From an uncultured Bacteroidota bacterium (GTDB lineage: Bacteria; Bacteroidota; Bacteroidia; Flavobacteriales; Flavobacteriaceae): DNA of 64,000 nt. The notes under the pieces are model-generated. The model was not told the DNA's origin and searched no databases. It saw only the letters and a list, made by a program, of their open reading frames with translations. The DNA is taken from the NCBI GenBank assembly GCA_902604715.1, contig CACLAD010000004.1, forward strand, positions 28,142 to 92,141, read 5' to 3'. The translations under genes and the position numbers were made by a program. Of this stretch, positions 1-9,331 are shown piece after piece; positions within the stretch are counted from its first letter, which is position 1; each line of letters begins with the position of its first letter.

Positions 1-3000
1 TTGACCAGCAGTTGCTGAACCTTCTGGGAAGACATATTCTTCACCGTCAGTACCACCACCGTTGTTAGCAACACCAATTCCATAGTTAGACAGGTCAGCA
101 ATATCTTCAGTAACAAGTACATGTATTGCTTTACCGTCAGAACCAGCACTTGGAACTGTAAAGTCAATGATACCTTGTAGTACCATCATACCATCTTCTG
201 AAGCTGCACAACCTACACCATCACCAGAGCAATCTCCGAAGCAGTGTAATAAGTATGTGTCACCATCAAATTCAGGTAGCATTCTATCATTATAGTTGTT
301 TACGTCAGCACATTCTTGACCGGTTAAGTCTTCTTTAGCACCCCAGTCACCACCGTCACCAGGTCCGTTTAAGAATATATAATTCGCTCCAACTTGATCT
401 GTGTTCACCTCAAGTGTAACTTCATATATTCCGTCTCCGTCGTCATCAGACATTGCGTGACCTTGTGCGTCTCCAAATGCACCACCACCTAAATACATAC
501 CACTATCACCAACGGTAATATTAGCCGTATCAACAGCAAATGTTAAATTGTAAACTTGACCAGGTGTTTCACCAGGACATAAGTTCCAGAATACTGTATC
601 TAGTGTCATGTCAGCACCAGCGACTGTAAATGCTCTGTTGGTATATGTACCATCAGTAACCGTACAACCTTCAACAGCTCCGATTGATCCAAATTCTTCC
701 TGAACACTCCATCCGTTAATAGTGAACTTATATTCATAGTCACCATCTTCTAATGCAACTGTTACAGTCCAAATTCCGTCTCCATCATCGTCGTTCATTG
801 GAGTACAGTCTCCACACCATCCAACAAAGTTACCGTTTAAGTAAACAATATCACTGTCAGCTAATCCTCCAGGATAGTTACTCATGTTTACATTGAATGT
901 AACATCATAAGTAGTTGATGGAGCAGGACATTCTCCTGTACCATTACCTGAACATTCTCCAAAGCAGTGTAATAATGTATAATCTTCTTCTCCTACTGGA
1001 TCTAAGATTCTGTCATCATAGTTGGCTGGATCAGCACAATCTTGACCATTTAAATTTTCTTTAGTTCCCCAGTCAGATGAACCGTTAGGGCTATTAAAGA
1101 ATATGTAGTTTCCTGTAGTACCAGGTGCTAAAGCAATAGTAGTTACCCAAACACCATCACCATCATCATCTGATAATGCGTAAGCGTCAGAACCACCAAG
1201 AACTCCACCACCAACATAGATGCCATTTGCACCTACTTCAATGTTCTCAGTATTTACACTGAATGTAACATTTGTTAAAGCAGCAGCACAAGTGACAGCA
1301 AAGTCAAGTGTATCACCACTTACAGAACTGTCAGAATCAATTTCTACAAAGATAGTACCATCAGTAGAAGTAATTGCCTGACCAGTATGATCACCAGAAG
1401 CATTATACAATACATTGCCAGCACCATCTGTGATGATAAGGAAATCATAATTATTTTCTGTTGAACCAGTAACCGTTACAGTTACTTCTCCACCAGGGTT
1501 TGAAGCACTAAATAATGTACCTGATTCATTGTTACCGTAAGTATATGAATAAGTTGTATCACAAGCTATCGCACCACCTGTAGTTGTAAAAGCAACTGTT
1601 GCTTCAACAGCAGGGTCTAATGCTTGATGATTTGCATCAACTAACGAGAAAACAATTGTGTGATCACCATTAGGTAAATCACTCAATGTAAGGTCGTCAG
1701 ATGAGTATACCATAACTTCTGCACCACCATTCAATGAATAGTGAATGTGTCCGTCTACACCATCTCCTTGACCAACAGTAAAGTTTTCTAATGTAAATGA
1801 GAAAGTTGCAGAAGCTGTACCTGTAGTTACACCTACACTCATTGAAGGATCACTTGAACATACAATACTTGCAGTAGCTTGAGCACCTGAACTAACTGTG
1901 TAAGAAACACCGTTTACGCTAATAGATGCACCATTCCAGCCATCGCCGTAAGAATCGTTCATAACTAATGTGTAAGTATCTCCATAAGACATTTCTAATG
2001 TTTGAGCAGTAGTACTACTAGCATCTCCAGACATTACAGCAGTTCCTGAAGCATCTTGAATCTCCCATGAAACCTCGGATGGATAAGAACCACCAGATTC
2101 CATGAATACATCAAATGAACAATCAACAGATGGTGGATTAATAGATTCAGTTGCAAATAAAATTTGCTGAATATCAATAATCCCAGCTGATGCAACAGGT
2201 CCATCCCCTGGATTTTCAACTAGTTGAAGCCACCAATTTGCTTGAGTGCCATTCCAATTTGTTAAAGTAGTAAGGTCTAACTCATAAGTTTGAACAACAC
2301 CATCATTTACTACCATATCAGTGGTAGAGTACTCGTTTCCACCACTCGGTGAAACAAGAGTTAGCTTATTTTTTGGTGAATTATTTACTAATGTTATTTG
2401 GGCATATTTATAAGTATCTGCATCAACGCTGTAAAGGCCTGTTTGCTCCAACTTTGGATATGGGCTCTGAGCAGCAATATCTAAATTTAATTCACCAGCT
2501 ACTGGCTGTGTAAGAGTAATACCATTGACTCCAGAAAAACCTTCACTATCAGAAGTATCATCAAATGTATAATCAACTCTTGGAGTAGAAGGAATTGATT
2601 CAACAATTTCAATATGATCAATCAAAATATCTCCCGCAAAAGTCTGATTGTTGACTCCATTACCTTTTTTAAACCTAAAGATTATTTCACTAATAGTTCC
2701 AGTCCAATTTGAGTTTGCGCCCACATTTATATAATGAGTTACAAAATCTGCGTCATTAGCAGTAAGCGTTTCAAAATTTACATAACATCCACAAGCACCA
2801 CCTGGTGGACCAATGATTGCCTGCATTTTGTTGTTAGCAGTTTCATTTTTCATCGTGATCGCAATAAAACTACCTAAAGACGTGTCAATTGCTGCGTCTA
2901 AATTTCTAAAATTTGAGTTTGCAGACTCTGCATCTCCATCTCCATCAGCATCGGTCAAGGTAAAAGTAACATAAGAGTCACCAGCAGATAATGAAGCATA

Positions 3001-3120
3001 ATTTTGTGCTACAAAGCCATGATCAGTTCCGTTAAAATCCCAAGGTGGGCCATCTTGGGCAAACAAGCTTAAATTGAAAAATATCAAAAAAGCTGCAATG
3101 ATTGAGTAAAGTTTATTCAT
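1..3120 (-). CDS. Large modular secreted carbohydrate-binding-type protein, 3' end cut by window edge
   Basis: Reading the minus strand from the ATG at 3120 gives an open frame of 1040 residues that leaves the window at base 1, so the C-terminus is missing. A signal peptide ending near Phe-Ala-Gln opens the protein. Two jelly-roll-like regions follow (about residues 22-155 and 165-330), then a module with the SYGDGWNG motif. After these come alternating beta-sandwich modules, including two copies of a module (bases about 945-1285 and 210-556) that share YVGGG/YLGGG, DDDGDG, YIFFN/YIFLN and LLHCFG motifs. Between them lies a starch-binding-like module with VYLNGNF and WCGDC. It is the last visible gene of the SusCD locus, 37 bases after the small CBM gene. 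I infer a surface glycan-binding protein or enzyme accessory. A T9SS tail or a catalytic domain may lie beyond the edge. Confidence 0.8.
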   Translation of the reverse strand, partial: MNKLYSIIAAFLIFFNLSLFAQDGPPWDFNGTDHGFVAQNYASLSAGDSYVTFTLTDADGDGDAESANSNFRNLDAAIDTSLGSFIAITMKNETANNKMQAIIGPPGGACGCYVNFETLTANDADFVTHYINVGANSNWTGTISEIIFRFKKGNGVNNQTFAGDILIDHIEIVESIPSTPRVDYTFDDTSDSEGFSGVNGITLTQPVAGELNLDIAAQSPYPKLEQTGLYSVDADTYKYAQITLVNNSPKNKLTLVSPSGGNEYSTTDMVVNDGVVQTYELDLTTLTNWNGTQANWWLQLVENPGDGPVASAGIIDIQQILFATESINPPSVDCSFDVFMESGGSYPSEVSWEIQDASGTAVMSGDASSTTAQTLEMSYGDTYTLVMNDSYGDGWNGASISVNGVSYTVSSGAQATASIVCSSDPSMSVGVTTGTASATFSFTLENFTVGQGDGVDGHIHYSLNGGAEVMVYSSDDLTLSDLPNGDHTIVFSLVDANHQALDPAVEATVAFTTTGGAIACDTTYSYTYGNNESGTLFSASNPGGEVTVTVTGSTENNYDFLIITDGAGNVLYNASGDHTGQAITSTDGTIFVEIDSDSSVSGDTLDFAVTCAAALTNVTFSVNTENIEVGANGIYVGGGVLGGSDAYALSDDDGDGVWVTTIALAPGTTGNYIFFNSPNGSSDWGTKENLNGQDCADPANYDDRILDPVGEEDYTLLHCFGECSGNGTGECPAPSTTYDVTFNVNMSNYPGGLADSDIVYLNGNFVGWCGDCTPMNDDDGDGIWTVTVALEDGDYEYKFTINGWSVQEEFGSIGAVEGCTVTDGTYTNRAFTVAGADMTLDTVFWNLCPGETPGQVYNLTFAVDTANITVGDSGMYLGGGAFGDAQGHAMSDDDGDGIYEVTLEVNTDQVGANYIFLNGPGDGGDWGAKEDLTGQECADVNNYNDRMLPEFDGDTYLLHCFGDCSGDGVGCAASEDGMMVLQGIIDFTVPSAGSDGKAIHVLVTEDIADLSNYGIGVANNGGGTDGEEYVFPEGSATAGQ

Positions 3121-3157
3121 AATTAATTTGTTTTTTTTTATTATATAATTTAATAAT

Positions 3158-3694
3158 TTATTTTGATATTGATACGTCGTCCAAGAAAAATTCTGTTCCC
3201 TCAGTCATATACCAAAATCTTATTGCTTGATTTGAGCTATTAGATTTTAAGTTAAAAGTATGTGAATATTTGGTCCAATCTTCAGAGAGGATAAAATCCT
3301 TTCCTTGATAACTTCCTTGAACATCAGATTGAATCACTACTTTCATTTTTCCTCCCCCATCTTTGTTCTTCGCGTGAAAAGATATTGTAACCGCATCTCC
3401 TACTTTTCCTTTAAACTTTTGATTGTATTGTGAACTTAAGTGATAACCCTTTTCACCCAACTGATGAGTTTCTACTTTAAGGGCCTTTTGACTGCCTGGG
3501 TTTGTATCAAAATCCTCCACAGAAAATGTAGCATTAGCTCCTTTCCGCGTGACGTCATTCCACCACCAAAACTTACCCTCGGGACTTAGACGTTCCAAAT
3601 TTGAATTTTTTAATTCTAGGGTTTTTTGTGAATAGGAACTATAGTAAAAAAATAGTGATAAAAGTGCTAAAATAAATTTAATAGTAAGTTTCAT
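3158..3694 (-). CDS. Small secreted carbohydrate-binding module protein
   Basis: This 178-residue protein has a signal peptide (about residues 1-22) followed by one beta-sandwich domain of the CBM4/9-like galactose-binding fold type. It ends in FFLDDVSISK, the usual last strand of such modules, and has no catalytic domain or T9SS tail. Residues 29-178 resemble residues 27-177 of the GH30 enzyme at 10729-12885: both contain QSDV-GSYQG and RFWYM at matching positions. It lies between the beta-helix gene (23 bases upstream) and the large modular gene (37 bases downstream) and is probably co-transcribed. The likely role is binding the same glycan as the GH30 enzyme. The fold is a confident call; the ligand is unknown. 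Confidence 0.8.
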   Translation of the reverse strand: MKLTIKFILALLSLFFYYSSYSQKTLELKNSNLERLSPEGKFWWWNDVTRKGANATFSVEDFDTNPGSQKALKVETHQLGEKGYHLSSQYNQKFKGKVGDAVTISFHAKNKDGGGKMKVVIQSDVQGSYQGKDFILSEDWTKYSHTFNLKSNSSNQAIRFWYMTEGTEFFLDDVSISK

Positions 3695-3717
3695 AATTGA
3701 TTTTTTAGTTTATAATA

Positions 3718-6225
3718 TTATTGTTTTATTAATCTAAAAATTTTTGATTGTCCCATATTTATATCCTCAAGCTTTAAAAAATATAAGCCTTTTTCAAGAC
3801 CTGATGTGTCAATAGAAAGCGAATTACTTTCAAAATTATTTATAGCATTTATCTCATAATTTTTACCCAATATATCGAATACAGATATTTTTGAATTCGA
3901 ATAAACATTTTGAATGTTTAGTATATCTTTGACAGGATTTGGAAATACAAATATATTTTCAAAATTATTTTCTGAAATAGAAAGTGGGTCAAAAACAGTT
4001 ACCTCAACTTGACTACTCACAGAATTTCCTGAAGTATCAGAGGCTGTAAAAGTGACAAAGTAAACTCCAACTGTTGATGTGTCAACATTATGAGAAACCT
4101 CATAACTTATATCACTATCACAATTGTCATTTACTGTTGGAAGATCAATATCATCTATATCAAAAGTTGAATTAATTTCATATTCATAACTACATCCTGA
4201 CCCACCACAATCTGATAATTCAATTACCGGTGGTGTTGTGTCGTTTGAACATTCATTAGTGCTAAATTCATATGCCCCGATATCAACTATATCTCCAGAA
4301 TTTTCGAAATCAACCGCAGGTGAGCCTTCGGTGACAAGTGAAAAATCATCTATATAAAAGTCAGATCCAACACCTCCTTGAACAGGTGGTCCTTTTACAT
4401 ATAAAAAGAAATTATTAGAGATTTCATGATTAAAATCTGCCGTTAACAAAGTCCATTCTTGATCTGAAACTTCAATAGCCTCAGTTAAATTATAATACTC
4501 ATTTTGATCTGTATCCTTTATTGTTAACTGGGTTGTACCTGTCTCACCCTCAGCCAATTTTACCCAAATATAAAATGTGTATGTTTCCCCTTGATCAAGT
4601 AGATTGTTTAATACAATTCTTGGGCTATGCCAATTTGCTGTCCTATCTGTTGTAAATAAGCTTCTATCACCTGACAATGATTGATCGGATGTCGTTTCAA
4701 TTGTTGATCCAAATGCAGTCCATCCGCCAGTTGCATTTTCAAAACTTGTTGACGCAATAGCGCTTGCCGAAACTGGTCTTGGATTGCCATTAATATCGTG
4801 AGTAGGACTGTAACTTGGATTTCCAGCGTTAATAGCTGGAGAACCTTCAGTAAGTGAAAAATTAGTTCCTTCAATAGTTAGTGGACCATCCACAGTTTCA
4901 GGTGCTGAAGTGAACATAGGATCGACATTGATAAGATTATTACTTTCGGTAGCCGGCCATGCATAGGTCCCATTAACAATTATATTGTCGGTGGCCACCC
5001 TAGTTCCATACACATTATTTAACTGCAGAGCTGAAAACTCACTATCTCTAGTTACCATTATGTTATTTACAACAGTTGCATTTAATACATGATTTGCTTT
5101 TATACCACCTACTTTTTGTCCTCTATGTGCTGGATTACCTTCAGCTTCTGAAATATCTTGTATGATTTCATGTACGCCATTATAATAAAGGGTATTGTTT
5201 TGATAAATAGCTGAAGCTGAGTGTGAATGGTCAAAATTAATTCCGTTTTTACCATTGTTTAAACACAAATTGTTTTCGAATAAAAAAGTACCCGCATATT
5301 CAGGGTCACTTCTCGTAACATATATTCCTTGACCATCCCATATGGATTGAAAATTTGCTGTTCCATAATTTGGATTATTATTACCTGAATTATCTGGAAG
5401 TTGTGTCACATAAAATCGGATTCTATTCCAATTATTATAAACAATATTTCCACGAATTATCATTTTAATATCGTTAGTATTATCTCCGGAAACTGCAATG
5501 GATTCAGCTAGTACAATGGCGCTTGATGCTGAAGAAGTCCACCAGTTTGAATTATATACTGTGTTGTTTTCTATTAATATATAATCACTGTCATTAAATC
5601 TAATTGCAGAACCACACGTGTCGTGTACAATATTATTTCTTATTATAATATTGTGGTGAGCTCCGTAGCCTCCCCATATTCCTTTTCCTCCAAAATAAGA
5701 ATGGTTGTAATTTGTAGAATCATCTTCATCTTCGGCCATCTCAATTTTATAATTTCTATCTGCCTCAGCCATTTCATAATTAATATCTTGTGCAGGGCCC
5801 TCAACTTCAAAGCCCTCGATAATTATATAATTCATATTATTAGAAATAACTATACCACCTCTTCCATCAAATTGAATTTTGGGTGTATGTCCTGGATAAT
5901 TTCTTAATGTAATATATGCGCCTTCACTTCCTGATTTATTTACAGTAACCACATGTGGATTATCCATGTTTGTATTGTTTGAAGGATCCACAGTACCATA
6001 ATTTTCATTTTGATAAATACCATCCATAACATAAACTGTTCCTCCGGCGCTAACCACAGAAATTCCTTTATTTATTGTTTTAAAAGGTGCTTCAAGAGTA
6101 CCTGAATAATTATCTGAACCGTTTGAATCTGAAACATAAAAATCCTGTGCAATTACAAGCTGAGTGCTTGTAAACATTAATATAAAACACACACACAATA
6201 CTTTATAAGATTTTGAAATCATCAT
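3718..6225 (-). CDS. Right-handed beta-helix carbohydrate-active protein with CBM and T9SS tail
   Basis: The protein has 835 residues. A signal peptide (about 1-27) precedes a DUF1565-like N-cap with YVSDSNGSD and APFKTI motifs. A right-handed parallel beta-helix of roughly 28-480 follows, with many NN.. rungs such as NIIIRNNIV and YILIENNTVY. Residues about 490-635 form a jelly-roll CBM ending FYIDDFSLV. Residues about 655-745 form an HYR/Ig-like module with cysteines (DNCDSD), and residues about 755-835 are a T9SS sorting domain (VFPNPVKDIL...LEKGLYFLKL). Beta-helix folds of this kind occur in polysaccharide lyases and several GH families, so a secreted lyase or hydrolase of the locus substrate is likely. 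I could not assign the catalytic family. It sits two bases after the lipoprotein sulfatase. Confidence 0.8.
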   Translation of the reverse strand: MMISKSYKVLCVCFILMFTSTQLVIAQDFYVSDSNGSDNYSGTLEAPFKTINKGISVVSAGGTVYVMDGIYQNENYGTVDPSNNTNMDNPHVVTVNKSGSEGAYITLRNYPGHTPKIQFDGRGGIVISNNMNYIIIEGFEVEGPAQDINYEMAEADRNYKIEMAEDEDDSTNYNHSYFGGKGIWGGYGAHHNIIIRNNIVHDTCGSAIRFNDSDYILIENNTVYNSNWWTSSASSAIVLAESIAVSGDNTNDIKMIIRGNIVYNNWNRIRFYVTQLPDNSGNNNPNYGTANFQSIWDGQGIYVTRSDPEYAGTFLFENNLCLNNGKNGINFDHSHSASAIYQNNTLYYNGVHEIIQDISEAEGNPAHRGQKVGGIKANHVLNATVVNNIMVTRDSEFSALQLNNVYGTRVATDNIIVNGTYAWPATESNNLINVDPMFTSAPETVDGPLTIEGTNFSLTEGSPAINAGNPSYSPTHDINGNPRPVSASAIASTSFENATGGWTAFGSTIETTSDQSLSGDRSLFTTDRTANWHSPRIVLNNLLDQGETYTFYIWVKLAEGETGTTQLTIKDTDQNEYYNLTEAIEVSDQEWTLLTADFNHEISNNFFLYVKGPPVQGGVGSDFYIDDFSLVTEGSPAVDFENSGDIVDIGAYEFSTNECSNDTTPPVIELSDCGGSGCSYEYEINSTFDIDDIDLPTVNDNCDSDISYEVSHNVDTSTVGVYFVTFTASDTSGNSVSSQVEVTVFDPLSISENNFENIFVFPNPVKDILNIQNVYSNSKISVFDILGKNYEINAINNFESNSLSIDTSGLEKGLYFLKLEDINMGQSKIFRLIKQ

Positions 6226-6227
6226 AG

Positions 6228-7667
6228 TTAATTTGATTGATTTTGAAACGGATCCTTATTTACATAATTTCTCATCTCTCCTAATTTAATACTATATTTT
6301 TTAACAAGCTCTTTATTCTCAGGGAGTTTTGAAATATCAATGTTTTGCTTTTTATCGTTTTGCATATCATAAAGCATATTACCTAAATATTTTTCTGCCA
6401 CTACAAATTCAGTATAAGAATAGTTTTTGTCTATTACTGCTTCGCCTTGCTTATACCTGGTGTAAATTTCATCTTTCAAAATAGTTTCCGGATTTTTAAG
6501 AACAGGTGTTAAACTTTTTCCTTGTATGTAATCTGGAGGCGAGATTCCTACTAGCTCACAAAGAGTTGGATATATATCAACCAGCTCTGTGAAAGAATCT
6601 GAATTGTCTTTCGCACTATATTTTGGAGAAGATATAATTAATGGAATTTGGACTGCTTCGTAAAAAGTACTATGCTTACACCAGAAACCATGTTCGCCTA
6701 AAAAATATCCGTGATCACTCCACAAAATTATTGTGGTATTTTCTCTTAAACCAGTTTCATCTAATCCTTCAATTAATTTTCCGATCATTGCATCCATGTA
6801 TGAAACACTCGCATAATAACCATGAATCAAATCCTTTGATAATTCATCGTCAAGTAGGCCTTCTGCGGGAATCTCAAGATAATTTTTTCTAAGTTCTGCT
6901 GAATTATGTTGTGCTTCAATTGATATATCTGGTGAGTTTAGAGGTTGATATGTATTATCAGCTAGCTTAATCTTTTCGTGATCATACATATCCCAATACT
7001 TTTTAGGCTGTATGAAAGGGAGATGTGGCGAAACATATCCAATTGCCATAAAAAAAGGTTTTCCGTTGTTACTAAATTCCTTAAACTTTTCAATCGCCTT
7101 GAGTGTAATTTTTCCATCATTATATGCAAAGTCGTCAACGTCAGGATATTCAATAATTGGATTTTTCTTACCATACTCACCTGTTTCAGCATTATCTCGT
7201 AACCTTATAGATTCTGGATCCTGAAAATCAGCTTGAGCGGCACCGTTATCTTTTTCTGTCCAGTGTTCTGCAAAATCGTCATTGTGATGGTAAATCTTCC
7301 CGTATGAAATAGTTTCATATCCATTTTCTTTAAAAATCTGATTAAGCGGAATTGCATCTGGGGCGTCAACTGAAGCTCGAGTTGAAAAATCATTAAATCT
7401 CTTCTCGCTTGGTCTTATGCCAGTCATAATACTTGCTCTACTTGCACCACATACTGCAATATTTGTAAAAGCATTATTAAATTGTACACCCTCAGAAGCT
7501 AGCTTGTCCATGTAAGGGGTGATCATTTTCTCGATTTCATAATTATAAGAATTCATAGTTGGCCTTAAATCATCAATTGAAATAAAAAGTATGTTATGTT
7601 TTTTTTCAACATGATTGTTGCATGATATTAGAAAAACTCCTAAAATGATTACAAATATTTTTTTCAT
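6228..7667 (-). CDS. S1-family sulfatase, iduronate-2-sulfatase-like lipoprotein
   Basis: This 479-residue type I sulfatase would remove sulfate esters from the polysaccharide or its oligomers. The formylglycine signature C-G-A-S-R...MTG is present with the modified cysteine at residue 73. The metal-binding ISIDDLRP motif is at about 30-36, and a WSDHGYFLGEHG motif in the C-terminal half supplies further Asp/His ligands. The overall pattern (IDDLRP, SYGKIYHHND, HLPFIQPKKYW) resembles iduronate-2-sulfatases, the S1_7-like group; the subfamily is tentative. A lipobox LISC with Cys16 predicts a lipoprotein, so it probably acts in the periplasm or on the cell surface. It needs an anaerobic sulfatase-maturating enzyme or FGE encoded elsewhere. 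The gene starts 7 bases after the preceding sulfatase. Confidence 0.93.
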   Translation of the reverse strand: MKKIFVIILGVFLISCNNHVEKKHNILFISIDDLRPTMNSYNYEIEKMITPYMDKLASEGVQFNNAFTNIAVCGASRASIMTGIRPSEKRFNDFSTRASVDAPDAIPLNQIFKENGYETISYGKIYHHNDDFAEHWTEKDNGAAQADFQDPESIRLRDNAETGEYGKKNPIIEYPDVDDFAYNDGKITLKAIEKFKEFSNNGKPFFMAIGYVSPHLPFIQPKKYWDMYDHEKIKLADNTYQPLNSPDISIEAQHNSAELRKNYLEIPAEGLLDDELSKDLIHGYYASVSYMDAMIGKLIEGLDETGLRENTTIILWSDHGYFLGEHGFWCKHSTFYEAVQIPLIISSPKYSAKDNSDSFTELVDIYPTLCELVGISPPDYIQGKSLTPVLKNPETILKDEIYTRYKQGEAVIDKNYSYTEFVVAEKYLGNMLYDMQNDKKQNIDISKLPENKELVKKYSIKLGEMRNYVNKDPFQNQSN

Positions 7668-7674
7668 TATAAAT

Positions 7675-9330
7675 TTAGTTTGATGTTATTTCTGATGCTT
7701 TATATCCTAGTCTAATTGCCCTTGCAACAATTTTTTGTTTATCGCCAACCAGTATAGGCTTGTGATATAAATTCCAGCTGTTTGTTCCTATTTTTTCATC
7801 TATTTGATAGCCTATTGATGCTCCTTTTGTAATTGATGTCAGTTCATATAAACCATCATGCCTTATTTTAAACTCAACATTTTCTGTCTTTGGCTGAATT
7901 AGATTTGGCCAAAATGATTCTACTATTTTATTCTCGGGAATAAATCCCTGATCATTAATTTCATTTTGCCAATTTTGTAAAGCATCTCTAAAATTGTTTA
8001 TCCTATCAGCATATTTTGGATCATCAATAATATTGTTAACCTCATACGGATCAGTTTCAAGATCATAAAACTCCTCAAAAGGTTTTGTTTTCATAAATAT
8101 ATATTTTGCATTTCCTTCTAAAACATCTAAACTATCCATTTGAATAAGTTTAGAATTCATAGTAATTCTTTCTCTGTATTTATTTCGGTAGATAAGAGGT
8201 AGTTCAGGCATAAAGTTTTTTATATAAACATACCTGCCATCCAAAACCGATCTTTGCATATCTGTACTTTCGTCAAATCTATCGGCAGTACCAAATGCAT
8301 ATTTCCTTGGACTTTCTTCATATTTACCAGCTATTGCCTTACCATCATAATGTTTTGGAGGTTCAATATTTAATAGAGATAAAACCGTAGGGCCTAAATC
8401 CATTAGAGATACAACTCTATCATCAACTTTTCCAGCATCAATTTTATTTGGATATCTAATTATTAAAGGAACATTTAATCCACTATTTCCAACAGCTCTT
8501 TTTTGTCTAAGTAGGTTTCCCCCGTGATCGCTCCAAAACATGATAATTGTATTCTCTAATAATCCGTCTTCCTCTAGTTGACTAATTATCTCACCTACTT
8601 TTTCATCCATAGCCTCAATATTAGAATACTTTCTAGCGATATCATTTCTAACCTGAGGAATGTCTGGATAGTATGATGGAATTTCCACATCTTTAGGGTT
8701 GACAGTTAGAGGTTTATTGCTCCTTTCCCAAATTCTAGATTCATGGGTTAATAATGTGTTCCAAACATAAAAGAATGGTTTGTCTTTTGGCGCATCCCGA
8801 AAACTTACAGTTGATGATACTTCATCCCACGCAGTAAAAGGAGCATTAAATTGATAATCACATTTAAAATTATTTGCGCAATAATATCCATTAGCTCTTA
8901 AAATCTCAGTAAATGGTTTAACGTTGGGAGGCGGAACTACCTCATACTCTGGAATATTTTTCCCAGCCTTATCAATTACGCCGATATCATTTCTGTGAGT
9001 TACCTGCTCAGGGGTTTTATAATTATGATAATCTCCCGTTCTCATATTGTGTGCTCCAAGTCTAGCAGAATACATTCCTGTTATAATTGAAAACCTACTT
9101 GGGGCGCAGACTCCAACAGTTGAATACGCATTAGTATATCTAACTCCTTCTGTTGCAAGCTTATCAAGATTTGGTGTTTTAACAACATCATTACCATATG
9201 AGCCTAATATAGGCCCCATATCCTCACAACTTATCCATACTACATTAAGTGGTTTTTGAGTTGTTTTTATGCCTTCAGACCATGAAAAAAATAGTGGAAT
9301 AATTAGCAATATAAGTTTTGACTTAAGCAT
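7675..9330 (-). CDS. S1-family sulfatase (S1_8-like, tentative)
   Basis: This is a type I sulfatase with signature C-A-P-S-R...ITG (Cys75 when counted from the start chosen here), metal-site motif WISCEDMGP, and WSDHGGNLLRQKR further on. It resembles N-sulfoglucosamine sulfohydrolase-like bacterial sulfatases. The frame extends to an ATG at 9360, inside the previous gene, but the internal ATG at 9330 gives a cleaner signal peptide (MLKSKLILLIIPLFFSW) and lies one base past the previous stop, so I chose it. About 551 residues result. The C-terminus has an extra beta-rich segment (from about 480) resembling a chitobiase/FN3-like C-terminal domain. It is the middle gene of a three-sulfatase run and probably removes a different sulfate position from its neighbours. 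Confidence 0.9.
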   Translation of the reverse strand: MLKSKLILLIIPLFFSWSEGIKTTQKPLNVVWISCEDMGPILGSYGNDVVKTPNLDKLATEGVRYTNAYSTVGVCAPSRFSIITGMYSARLGAHNMRTGDYHNYKTPEQVTHRNDIGVIDKAGKNIPEYEVVPPPNVKPFTEILRANGYYCANNFKCDYQFNAPFTAWDEVSSTVSFRDAPKDKPFFYVWNTLLTHESRIWERSNKPLTVNPKDVEIPSYYPDIPQVRNDIARKYSNIEAMDEKVGEIISQLEEDGLLENTIIMFWSDHGGNLLRQKRAVGNSGLNVPLIIRYPNKIDAGKVDDRVVSLMDLGPTVLSLLNIEPPKHYDGKAIAGKYEESPRKYAFGTADRFDESTDMQRSVLDGRYVYIKNFMPELPLIYRNKYRERITMNSKLIQMDSLDVLEGNAKYIFMKTKPFEEFYDLETDPYEVNNIIDDPKYADRINNFRDALQNWQNEINDQGFIPENKIVESFWPNLIQPKTENVEFKIRHDGLYELTSITKGASIGYQIDEKIGTNSWNLYHKPILVGDKQKIVARAIRLGYKASEITSN

Positions 9331-9331
9331 A

